Of a stretch of 7,762 nucleotides of DNA, positions 1 through 6,359 are shown in pieces. The stretch covers positions 1 to 7,762 of the forward strand of contig CALFEM010000384.1 of the NCBI GenBank assembly GCA_937950105.1. Direction: 5' to 3'. The position numbers were made by a program, and so were the translations under genes. The notes beneath the pieces are model-generated. The model ran no database searches, was not told the DNA's origin, and saw only the letters and a list, made by a program, of their open reading frames with translations. Positions within the stretch are counted from its first letter, which is position 1; the number at the start of each line of letters is the position of its first letter. This DNA is from an uncultured Alphaproteobacteria bacterium (GTDB taxonomy: Bacteria; Pseudomonadota; Alphaproteobacteria; Rhizobiales; Hyphomicrobiaceae).

Positions 1-1096
1 CGAGCACCACCGGATTGACGATCTCGAGGTGCGACGGGTTGGCGGTCAGCGACAGGTGGACGTTGTTGCCGTCGAACGAGCGGTCGGACGAAGCACCGAG
101 ATGGTACTTCACGTCGCCCGAACCCTCGACTTCCTCAGGCTTGAACGAGCCGCCCTTGAACTCGTGGAAGATGGCGCGGTGCGGCTTGCCCATGACGTTG
201 GCGAGCACGTTGAGACGGCCGCGATGCGCCATGCCGAGCACGATGTCGCGCACGCCGAGCTGGCCGCCGCGCTTGATGATCTGCTCGAGCGCCGGGACCA
301 TCGCCTCGCCGCCGTCGAGACCGAAGCGCTTGGTGCCGGTGTACTTGACGTCGGAGAACTTCTCGAAGGTTTCCGCCTCGATCAGCTTGTTGAGGATCGC
401 CTTCTTGCCCTGCGGCGTGAAATGGATGTCCTTCTCCGGACCCTCGATGCGCTCCTGCAGCCACGACTTCTGCGCCGGCGATGTGATGTGCATGAACTCG
501 ACGCCGATGTGACGGCAGTAGGTCCGTCGCAACACCGCGAGGATCTGGCGGATGGTCGCCGTCTCCATGCCCAGCACGTGATCGATGAAGATCGGGCGAT
601 CCATGTCGCCCTCGGTGAAGCCGTAGGTCTCGGGCTTGAGCTCACGATGCGACTTCGGCTCGTCGAGGCCGAGCGGATCGAGCGTCGCCGCGAAGTGGCC
701 CATGACGCGGTAGGCGCGGATCAGCATGAGCGCGCGGATCGAATCCTGCGTCGCGCGCTGCGCGGCCATCGGCGGCAGTTCGACGCCCATCGACTGGGCG
801 CGCGCCTCGATGCGATTGCGGATGGTGCGTTCGGCCGGCTGGTAGGCGCCAGACAAGGCATTCGTCAGGTCGTCGGTCGGCGTCAGCTCGTCGAGCGGCA
901 CGCCCCACGAGGCGCCGTTGCTGGTCTCGGCCGCGCCTTCCTGCGCCTTGAGGCTTTCGAAAAAGCTTCGCCACTCGTCGCTGACGGAGGCGGGATTGTT
1001 CTGATAGGCGGCCTGCAGCTCCTCGATGTAGGCGGCATTGGCGCCGTCGAGGAAGGATGTGCGGAGAAACTGCTCGTTCAGAGCCTGTCTCGACAT
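1..1096 (-). CDS. sucA: 2-oxoglutarate dehydrogenase E1 component, N-terminal part (runs off the window)
   Basis: Thiamine-diphosphate-dependent E1 subunit of the cytosolic 2-oxoglutarate dehydrogenase complex, which decarboxylates 2-oxoglutarate and passes the succinyl group to E2 (SucB) in the TCA cycle. Translating back from the ATG at 1094-1096 gives 365 residues with no stop. Seen: an N-terminal E2-interaction-type segment (about 5-46, including DEWRSFF at 40-46); the region around HFTPQGKKAI (225-234); KRFGLDGGEAM (256-266); GMAHRGRLNVL (288-298, His291); and NPSHLE (353-358, His356). Histidines at these two motifs are known active-site positions in the family. Family members are close to 1,000 residues, so roughly the first 37% is present and the rest lies beyond base 1. 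AGGA at 1104-1107, 7 bases before the ATG, supports the start. In many alphaproteobacteria sucA follows sucCD; here it follows the heme cluster after a long gap, suggesting its own promoter. Identification is very secure. Confidence 0.97.
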   Translation of the reverse strand, partial: MSRQALNEQFLRTSFLDGANAAYIEELQAAYQNNPASVSDEWRSFFESLKAQEGAAETSNGASWGVPLDELTPTDDLTNALSGAYQPAERTIRNRIEARAQSMGVELPPMAAQRATQDSIRALMLIRAYRVMGHFAATLDPLGLDEPKSHRELKPETYGFTEGDMDRPIFIDHVLGMETATIRQILAVLRRTYCRHIGVEFMHITSPAQKSWLQERIEGPEKDIHFTPQGKKAILNKLIEAETFEKFSDVKYTGTKRFGLDGGEAMVPALEQIIKRGGQLGVRDIVLGMAHRGRLNVLANVMGKPHRAIFHEFKGGSFKPEEVEGSGDVKYHLGASSDRSFDGNNVHLSLTANPSHLEIVNPVVL

Positions 1097-1119
1097 TTCG
1101 AAATCCTGTTGCTGTTTCA

Positions 1120-1173
1120 AGGACCTGTATGTCCTGGCGCGGAGTCGCGGCGTGCGGGCGCTGACCGGCCCGC
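1120..1173 (-). promoter_or_regulatory. Two hairpins in the presumed sucA 5' leader
   Basis: Two short perfect inverted repeats lie 24-77 bases upstream of the sucA ATG. AGGAC at 1120-1124 pairs with GTCCT at 1131-1135 around a 6-base loop. GCGGGC at 1154-1159 pairs with GCCCGC at 1168-1173 around an 8-base loop. Neither is followed by a U-run, so they do not look like intrinsic terminators. Leader RNA elements upstream of sucA are known in other proteobacteria (the sucA and sucA-II motifs), but I cannot match this leader to either. Short GC stems also arise by chance in DNA this GC-rich. Confidence 0.25.
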
Positions 1174-1379
1174 GAAACACGGTCGGTTACTTAGTACACT
1201 TTGCCGCAGGGTTTAAGACCGTCGAAAGTGGCGGGTCCGCACCAGCACAAGACGGTGGCACGCCCCGCCCGGCGGGGTAGGTGGCGTTGTATGCGCCAGC
1301 AGTGGAGGCTGCGCCGGAATGATCCGCACGTCGCCGGGGGCTGCGCCGTGCAGCGGCTCCATGCCGTTGCCGGAATGCA

Positions 1380-1416
1380 GACGCCGCGGGACGATCAGGC
1401 GATCGGCCGCGGCGTC
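1380..1416 (-). terminator. Nested inverted repeat downstream of hemY, candidate transcript end or 3' mRNA structure
   Basis: GACGCCGCGG at 1380-1389 is the exact reverse complement of CCGCGGCGTC at 1407-1416. Inside the loop, CGATC (1392-1396) and GATCG (1401-1405) form a second 5-bp stem around AGGC. The whole element is thus a 10-bp stem, a small internal loop, a 5-bp stem and a tetraloop. It lies about 100 bases past the hemY stop. No T-run follows on the minus strand, so it is not a classical intrinsic terminator. It could be a Rho-assisted end, a 3' stability structure or a dispersed palindromic repeat. The structure is directly seen; the role is inferred. Confidence 0.35.
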
Positions 1417-1517
1417 CTGAAGTCTTCGGCGGTCGGCTGCCTTGGTGGTCTATCGGCGAGACGACCGCACGTGGAGCCTGATCGTTCGCGCTCGATGCTC
1501 CTCCAGTTGAAGCTGCT

Positions 1518-3608
1518 TTAGCGCGTCGTTCCGTAGCGCTGGCGGACCGGCGTGCCGTCGCCCTCGTCACCGTCCGGACCCGGATCGTCGGGTGCGCGCG
1601 GAGAGATGAAGATCGCGGGCTCCGCCTTCCCCGGCTTCCCATCGACGGGCTTGGCCTCCACGCCGGCCGCCGGCACCTTCACAGGCGCACGGTTCGCATC
1701 GGCGGCTGGAGCGCCGGGCTGTACCGAGACGGCGGTAGTCCGCGCAGGCGCTGGCGCCGGCGCTGGTGTCACGAGTATAGCCTCCTTGCCGGCCGGGGCA
1801 GATCCTTTGGCGTCGCCGGTCGATTGCGGCGGCGACTTGGCCCCGGCCACGCTGCCCGGTGCCGCAACCGGCTTTACGGCGGCGGACGCCGCCACCGTCA
1901 CCGTAGTCGAAGGCGCAGCCGTTGCCGGCCTGGCCGCGACGGCGGCGCTCGCCGCAGCGGCCGCGGCAGCCTTCGAGGGCGCGGGTTCCACCACGACCGC
2001 TGGTGCGGCACGCGTCTCGACCGTCGCCGGAGCGGGCGCCACGGTCTTCGGCTCGACGACCTCGGCATCTATAGGAGCTGGCGCGACGGGGCGGGCCGGA
2101 GTTGCAGGCGCCGCCTTTTCTGCAGGCACGGCCGGAGCCACCGCCGTCGCCGGCTTCGCCTCGGCCTTGGCCGGAGCGGTGGTCGCCGCCGCAGCCTGCG
2201 CCGCTGCCGCAGCGGTTACCGTGGTCGCCGTCACTTCGACGGCCTTGCCGGGCAGCGCCTCGAGCGGGGAGCCGATGGCGGTGTATTCCTCGATCTGCTG
2301 CGCGAGCAAGGCGCCTTCGGCGCTCGGCACGGCGTCCAGCACGCGCCACTCGAACGCATCGAGCTGACCTGTCACCGGCGACATCGGCGCCCACGTTTCG
2401 GAGACGACGCCGTCGGCGGTCCACACCGGGTCGCGGCCGGCATGAGCGGCACGTGCCAGCCACTCGCGGACGCGGCCCTTGTCGCCCGACTGCTCGGCCT
2501 CGATACGCGCCATCAGCGTGGCGACGCGCTGCGTCAGTCGCTCGTCGAGGAACGGTTCCAGGGCATGGCGGGCCGTATCGAAGTCGCGCGCCTCGATGGC
2601 CGTGCGGGCGACTGCGATCGGGCCTTCCATGGAGTTTGTGGTGAGCGCGGCGAGCTGGCGCACGCGATCGAGGCGATCGCGCGGGCTGTCGCCCACGCGC
2701 GCATAGGCGTAGGCCGCCGCGAGGTCGGGGTGCGGCGTCTTCAGCCAGGTCTTCTGGATGATCTTGGCCGCCTTGCCGACGTTGCCGCGCGCGGCGAGGA
2801 TGCGCCCGGCGATGGCTGCTGCAGGCACCAGACCCGGCGCCAGGTTGTGGGCTTCCGTGGCGAGATTCAGCGCCCGCTCGGCATCGCTGTCTTCCAGCGC
2901 TTGCGCCTGCGCCGTCAGCAGCACCGCGCGGCGACGGTCAGCGACCGCCTTTTCCATATGGCCGAACTTCTTGCCCGAGGCGAGCGTGGTCAGCGCGCCG
3001 CTCCAGTCGTGCTGCTTGCACTGCAGGTCGAACAGAGCTTCCGCCGACCAGCCGAGCCGCGGATTGAGCGACAGTGCCCGCTCGGCGAACTGCCGCGCCG
3101 CTTCCGTCTCGCCCTCGCGCTGCGCTTCGAGGAACAGGCCGCGCAGGCCCAGCTGCTCGGTGTCGGGCGTCGCCAGCATCGCTTCGAAAATGCGACGCGA
3201 GGTCGCCTTGTCGCCGGAAAGTTGCGCCGCCTGAGCCCGCAGCAGATGCGTCAGCGGCTCGTTCGGCAGCGTCTTCCTCGCCTGGATGGCGTAACGCATG
3301 GCGTTCGACTTGTCGCCGGCGCCGATGGCGATCATGCCGGACGACAGCGCGTCGAGACCGCGCTTCTGGCGGCGGCGATAGAAGTAGCGGCCGAGCTCGG
3401 CCGGGCCGAACCAGATGGTGCGCAGCAGGGTCCACAGCAGGATCAGCACACCGGCGAGCACCGCACCGAACACGACGGCGCGGAACACGGTGATCTCGCC
3501 CTCGTAGCCTTCCCAGTTGAAGGTGATCAGGCCGGGACGGTCGGCGAGCCACGAGAAGCCGGTGGCGAGCGCGACGATGGCGAGCAGAAACAGGACGAGA
3601 CGCAACAT
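1518..3608 (-). CDS. hemY: HemY-type inner-membrane TPR protein with long Ala/Pro-rich C-terminal tail
   Basis: Proteobacterial HemY-family protein of 696 residues, linked to heme synthesis but without an assigned reaction; it is unrelated to the Bacillus protoporphyrinogen oxidase also called HemY. Seen: a hydrophobic segment at 3-20; a short acidic loop containing NWEGYEGEIT (31-40); a second membrane segment at 42-64; then a basic stretch (RYFYRRRQKR, 74-83). By the positive-inside rule the following domain is cytoplasmic. Residues 85-390 are helical repeats of TPR type. A conserved closing block follows (DPVWTADG, 393-400, then SPVTGQLDAFEWRV, 410-423). From about 455 to the end the protein is low-complexity Ala/Pro/Val/Lys sequence, which makes it longer than typical members of about 400-550 residues. 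TAAGGAG (3617-3623), 8 bases before the ATG, overlaps the stop of the upstream Mic60-like gene, so the two genes are co-transcribed and probably translationally coupled. Confidence 0.93.
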   Translation of the reverse strand: MLRLVLFLLAIVALATGFSWLADRPGLITFNWEGYEGEITVFRAVVFGAVLAGVLILLWTLLRTIWFGPAELGRYFYRRRQKRGLDALSSGMIAIGAGDKSNAMRYAIQARKTLPNEPLTHLLRAQAAQLSGDKATSRRIFEAMLATPDTEQLGLRGLFLEAQREGETEAARQFAERALSLNPRLGWSAEALFDLQCKQHDWSGALTTLASGKKFGHMEKAVADRRRAVLLTAQAQALEDSDAERALNLATEAHNLAPGLVPAAAIAGRILAARGNVGKAAKIIQKTWLKTPHPDLAAAYAYARVGDSPRDRLDRVRQLAALTTNSMEGPIAVARTAIEARDFDTARHALEPFLDERLTQRVATLMARIEAEQSGDKGRVREWLARAAHAGRDPVWTADGVVSETWAPMSPVTGQLDAFEWRVLDAVPSAEGALLAQQIEEYTAIGSPLEALPGKAVEVTATTVTAAAAAQAAAATTAPAKAEAKPATAVAPAVPAEKAAPATPARPVAPAPIDAEVVEPKTVAPAPATVETRAAPAVVVEPAPSKAAAAAAASAAVAARPATAAPSTTVTVAASAAVKPVAAPGSVAGAKSPPQSTGDAKGSAPAGKEAILVTPAPAPAPARTTAVSVQPGAPAADANRAPVKVPAAGVEAKPVDGKPGKAEPAIFISPRAPDDPGPDGDEGDGTPVRQRYGTTR
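1521..2246 (-). other. Low-complexity Ala/Pro-rich tail of HemY
   Basis: Residues 455-696 of the HemY protein have no recognisable fold: long runs of Ala with Pro, Val, Thr and Lys, such as SKAAAAAAASAAVAA near 545-559 and PAPAPAPA near 615-622. The last 35 residues change character, with an acidic Pro/Gly/Asp patch at about 672-685 and a basic end (RQRYGTTR). This is probably a disordered linker ending in a short charged segment. Its base composition matches the rest of the gene, with no frameshift into or out of it, so it is a genuine extension rather than a fusion artefact. Confidence 0.8.
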
Positions 3609-3616
3609 GCTTGCTG

Positions 3617-3623
3617 CTCCTTA
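3617..3623 (-). promoter_or_regulatory. hemY ribosome-binding site overlapping the Mic60-like stop codon
   Basis: On the minus strand the stop TAA of the upstream gene is the first half of TAAGGAG, a near-perfect Shine-Dalgarno site 8 bases before the hemY ATG. Ribosomes ending the upstream gene would sit on the hemY initiation site, which favours translational coupling. Confidence 0.8.
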
Positions 3624-5450
3624 ACGCGTGGCGGGGGCCGGCGCGGCGGCACTGCCGAGCGAGGACTTGAGCTGGGTTTCGATGTCGGCGAGCGCCTTGT
3701 CGACGGCGTAGCGCGCCTCGACTTTCTGCAGGAATGCGGTCGCCGGCATCAGCGCGTTGGGCGGCAGTTTCGGCTTCAACGCCATGAAGTCGCTGATGCG
3801 GCCCTCGTCGAGCGCCTTGTCCATGCGCGCGACGACCGCCTCGACGCTGTCATCCTCGGCCGAGTGCGAAACCTTGCGCACGCGGATGACCGACTTCGCG
3901 CCCGACAGCAGCCGGTCGACCACGCCGCTTTCGGCCGGTGCGCTGGCGGCATCGATGATCGCATAGGTGAGCGGCTGGAACGTCTTCTGCAGCTCCGGCA
4001 GCGTCGATACGCCTTCGGTCTTGTACTTCTCCAGAGCGGCGAGATCGATTTTGCCACCCGACGCCTTCTTCACCTGCGCCAACTCGTCGGAATAGGCGAG
4101 ACCGCGCTCGACGACGCGCTTCAGGTTGGCGAGTTCGAGCGACATGACGATGCGCTCGGCGTTGGCCTTGCGGTTCTCCTCCGCCGTGACGACGCCTTCG
4201 ACGCTCTTTTCCAGCGTCGCGACCTTGCTCGCGACCGGCGCCACAGCGCTCGACACGTCCTCGGGCTTGGCGACGCTCTTGAAGCGCTGCGCGACGTCAC
4301 CCTTCAGCGCCTCGACCGCCGAAGCGACCTTGCCGGTTTCCTCCTGCACCACGCGCAGGGTATCGGAAACCCGCTGCGTATCGGCCTTCAGCGCCTCGAG
4401 GCGCTGGTTGACGCGGGCGCCTTCGGTCTTCACGTCGGCCATCTCGCGGTCGATGCGCTGCGTACCCGAGCGCGCGGCCTCCGAGGCTTCGGCGGTGCGG
4501 GCGATGCGCGTGTCGATCTCTTCGCTGACGCTCTTCCTCAGCGATGCGATCTGGTTGGCGAGCGTACCCTCGAGATCGGAAATCTTGCCGGTGACGGCGG
4601 CGAGCTGCGGCAGGGCGGCGGCGCCCTTGTTACCATCGGCAGCGGACGCCAGCATGGCGAGCTGCTGCTCCAGCTTGACGACGCGCGCATCCGCGGCGGT
4701 GCCGGCCGCCGGGCCTTCGGCGAGCTTCTTCGCCATCGCCTCGGCTTCGGACTTCAGTTGCCCCTGCGCCTCAGTAACGGCCGCCAGCCGTCCATCGAGC
4801 GCTTCGAGCCTGGCGAGGCGCGCATTCGCCGCGGCGAGCTTTTCACCGAGGTCGGCATCCGCCGCCGTCGCCACCGACTGCTGCGCCTTTTCCAGCGCCA
4901 TCAGGCGCGCCTTGAGTTCGTTGGTCGCCTGGCTGTTGCCCGCGCCGACCGGCAGGCCGAGCTGGCTCAGATGCGGCGACAGCGTATCGGCGCCGAGCAG
5001 CGCCAGGAAACCACCGACGACGCCGGCCATGGTGTGCGTGAAGAAGCGGCCGATGCCCGAGCCGCCACTGCGCGCCGCCGCGGGCGGAGGCGTCGGTACG
5101 GCTTTCGCTGCTGCTTTGGGGTCGGTCTTGGCATCGGGCTTTGCGCCGGCAGGCGGCACCGACGAGGCGGAAGGCTTCGCGCCCGTCGCCGCGCTTGCCG
5201 GCGCACTCGCCGAAGCAGCGCCGGCCGCCGCAGAACTCTCGTTCGGCTTCGTATCCGTCGACTTCTGAGCCTCTGACTTCACGTCGCCCGGCCTGGTATC
5301 GGCAGGCTTGGTATCCGTCGCCTTCGTCTCGGCCGGCTTCGTCTCGAGCGGCTTGATCTCGACCGCCTTGAGGTCGAGCGTCGCGTGCGGGCGCTTGGGG
5401 TCTCCCTGCCGCAGCGGATCCTTCTTGCCGTCGTCCTTGGGGCTGCTCAT
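3621..5450 (-). CDS. Mic60/mitofilin-like inner-membrane coiled-coil protein (COG4223 type)
   Basis: Alphaproteobacterial homologue of mitochondrial Mic60, a family that shapes the inner membrane and sits beside heme genes in this class. The protein has 609 residues from the ATG at 5448-5450. I prefer this start because GGAGG (5461-5465) lies 10 bases upstream; the in-frame GTG at 5478-5480 would add 10 residues and contain that site. Seen: a disordered N-terminus with charged pentad repeats (31-70) and Ala/Pro sequence to about 130; one membrane segment (about 132-157, around FFTHTMAGVVGGFLALLGAD); a long Glu/Lys/Ala-rich coiled coil (about 173-420); and a C-terminal mitofilin-like domain (about 430-595, including ANLKRVVERG and YAIIDAASAPAESGVVDRLL). 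The expected topology is a cytoplasmic N-terminus and periplasmic coiled coil. It is longer than many bacterial homologues, mostly in the N-terminus and coil. A 111-base gap separates it from hemD; hemY follows after 12 bases. Confidence 0.88.
   Translation of the reverse strand: MSSPKDDGKKDPLRQGDPKRPHATLDLKAVEIKPLETKPAETKATDTKPADTRPGDVKSEAQKSTDTKPNESSAAAGAASASAPASAATGAKPSASSVPPAGAKPDAKTDPKAAAKAVPTPPPAAARSGGSGIGRFFTHTMAGVVGGFLALLGADTLSPHLSQLGLPVGAGNSQATNELKARLMALEKAQQSVATAADADLGEKLAAANARLARLEALDGRLAAVTEAQGQLKSEAEAMAKKLAEGPAAGTAADARVVKLEQQLAMLASAADGNKGAAALPQLAAVTGKISDLEGTLANQIASLRKSVSEEIDTRIARTAEASEAARSGTQRIDREMADVKTEGARVNQRLEALKADTQRVSDTLRVVQEETGKVASAVEALKGDVAQRFKSVAKPEDVSSAVAPVASKVATLEKSVEGVVTAEENRKANAERIVMSLELANLKRVVERGLAYSDELAQVKKASGGKIDLAALEKYKTEGVSTLPELQKTFQPLTYAIIDAASAPAESGVVDRLLSGAKSVIRVRKVSHSAEDDSVEAVVARMDKALDEGRISDFMALKPKLPPNALMPATAFLQKVEARYAVDKALADIETQLKSSLGSAAAPAPATR
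5241..5360 (-). repeat. Eight degenerate 15-base units encoding [DE]TKPA-like pentapeptides
   Basis: Within the Mic60-like gene, residues 31-70 read as eight consecutive pentads with consensus Asp/Glu-Thr-Lys-Pro-Ala. Clear units are ETKPA, DTKPA, DTRPG and DTKPN; the others are more degenerate. The DNA shows the same 15-base period on the plus strand, for example GGCTTGGTATC and GGCTTCGTCTC recurring in phase. The segment lies before the membrane helix, so it should be cytoplasmic, disordered and of alternating charge. Confidence 0.75.
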
Positions 5451-5460
5451 GGGACCGGAA

Positions 5461-5465
5461 CCTCC
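5461..5465 (-). promoter_or_regulatory. Ribosome-binding site deciding the Mic60-like start
   Basis: GGAGG on the minus strand, 10 bases upstream of the ATG at 5448-5450. It falls inside the frame that would be used from the GTG at 5478-5480, which argues for the shorter protein. Confidence 0.65.
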
Positions 5466-5561
5466 ACTCACTTTACGCACTGCCGACCGTCCGCCAGGCG
5501 CAAGCCGCGGAACCGACCGGACGAATTTCCAACGTGTTTCCTTCGAGGGCTGCGTGCCGCG

Positions 5562-6335
5562 CTAGCCGGGGGGGACTGGCGACCGTCGCTCCAATTCTTC
5601 CGCCAGATGACGCACCAGCGCAACGGCTTCCTCTATATTCGGTTTTGCCGCGACGCGCACGCGAACCGCGCCGAGCGGCGTCAGACTCTGTGCTATCCCC
5701 CCGGAAAGACAGAGATAAGCCGGGTGGCGCGCGGCTTCTGTCAGCCCGTTTACGCCGACATGATGAAGATATGTTTGCGCCGTGACGGGGGACATCAGCA
5801 CGACCGCGTCGTAGGCGCGGCGGCCGAGTTGGCTCAGCACCTCGGGAGCGAGACCGCTGGCCGGAACCGAGCGATAGACGATCGTGCGGCGGAGCCGGAT
5901 GCCGTGCTGGCTGAGCGGCGGCGCCAGATCGAACGACAGCTTGTCGCCCGAGACATGCAGCAGATCACCGGTCAGCCCCTTCTCCCGCACGAGACGCGGG
6001 AAACCTTCGAGGATCACCGGCAGCAGGTCCTTTGCCGCCGCGGGGCCGAGCATCACGTCGGTGAAGCCGAGTTCGCGCGCCGTCTTCGCGGTACCCGAGC
6101 CGACCACGAACAGCGGCAGGTGCAGGAGCTTCGGCAGCGCAGGACTCGCGGCAATCGCGCGCAATCCATTTCGGCTGGTCACGACCAGCCCCGCGATGCC
6201 ATCGAACACCTCGACCGGCGGCGGTTCGAGCGCGATCTCCAGCAGCGGCGCGACATCGGCGGTATGGCCCTCGCGCGCCAGCGCTTCGCGCATCTCACTC
6301 GCGTCGGGTTCGGGTCGGGTGATGAGCACGTGCAT
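5562..6335 (-). CDS. hemD: Uroporphyrinogen-III synthase
   Basis: Cytosolic enzyme that closes hydroxymethylbilane, the HemC product, with inversion of ring D to give uroporphyrinogen III, the branch point to heme, siroheme and cobalamin. The family diverges strongly in sequence, so the call rests on pattern and context. Seen in 257 residues, a normal length: LITRPEPDA at the N-terminus (4-12); the first-domain signature VVTSRNGLRAI (51-61); FVVGSGTAKTARELGF (76-91); YRSVPA (154-159) at the domain crossover; a second-domain counterpart VVLMSPVTAQTY (178-189); CLSGGIAQSL (209-218); and the closing KPNIEEAVALV (231-241). This duplicated two-domain layout is typical of HemD. It begins 24 bases after the hemC stop and is clearly in the same operon. 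The visible Shine-Dalgarno-like GGAG is 12 bases from the ATG, slightly far, so translation may rely partly on hemC. Confidence 0.93.
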   Translation of the reverse strand: MHVLITRPEPDASEMREALAREGHTADVAPLLEIALEPPPVEVFDGIAGLVVTSRNGLRAIAASPALPKLLHLPLFVVGSGTAKTARELGFTDVMLGPAAAKDLLPVILEGFPRLVREKGLTGDLLHVSGDKLSFDLAPPLSQHGIRLRRTIVYRSVPASGLAPEVLSQLGRRAYDAVVLMSPVTAQTYLHHVGVNGLTEAARHPAYLCLSGGIAQSLTPLGAVRVRVAAKPNIEEAVALVRHLAEELERRSPVPPG

Positions 6336-6359
6336 GGCGCGTTCGCGCTCCGCTGCGGG

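Larger units (their letters stand above)
1097..1517. other. Intergenic region between hemY and sucA (no gene seen)
   Basis: About 420 bases without a credible gene: open frames here are rich in Arg, Ser and Ala, lack a recognisable protein and mostly run into hemY or sucA in another frame. The region must hold the 3' end of the heme transcript and the 5' leader of sucA. Read in the sucA direction it contains, in order, a 7-bp inverted repeat (1429-1435 with 1462-1468), a nested 10-bp hairpin (1380-1416), a 5-bp hairpin (1340-1354), a 6-bp GC hairpin (1263-1277), a less GC-rich stretch near 1175-1240 where a promoter is most plausible, a 6-bp GC hairpin (1154-1173) and a 5-bp hairpin (1120-1135). 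The best -10-like hexamer is TACTAA (minus strand, 1191-1196), but no good -35 partner is visible, so I do not call a promoter. Confidence 0.7.

Noticed and set aside
29..1216. Plus-strand open frame of about 395 codons at the left edge
   Set aside because: It is antisense to sucA, whose minus-strand translation is unmistakable over 365 residues. The plus-strand product is Arg/Ala/Asp-rich shadow sequence.
1263..1277. CCCCGC-CCG-GCGGGG hairpin as an intrinsic terminator
   Set aside because: The 6-bp stem is perfect but has only a 3-base loop and no T-run on either side. In a region this GC-rich it may be chance, so it is mentioned only under the intergenic region.
1187..1642. Minus-strand frame of about 151 codons running from the end of hemY into the gap
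   Set aside because: It overlaps the hemY 3' end in another frame, is Arg/Ser/Ala-rich, lacks a clear ribosome site and covers the inverted repeats, which fits non-coding DNA.
1552..2367. Plus-strand Ala/Gly/Thr-rich frame of about 271 codons opposite the HemY tail
   Set aside because: It mirrors the low-complexity Ala/Pro codons of the HemY tail and ends inside HemY. It has no independent start signal or domain.
1824..5276. Plus-strand open frame of about 1,150 codons antisense to hemY and the Mic60-like gene
   Set aside because: It spans two well-supported genes and their junction, is dominated by Arg, Gly and His, and shows no recognisable domain. Long antisense frames like this are expected when a GC-rich genome uses G/C at nearly every third codon position. 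Ribosome profiling or conservation of the frame would be needed to revive it.
5451..5561. Possible internal promoter in the 111-base gap between hemD and the Mic60-like gene
   Set aside because: The gap is long enough for a promoter, and TTGGAA and TTGCGC occur on the minus strand, but neither has a -10-like partner at suitable spacing. There is no basis to call one.
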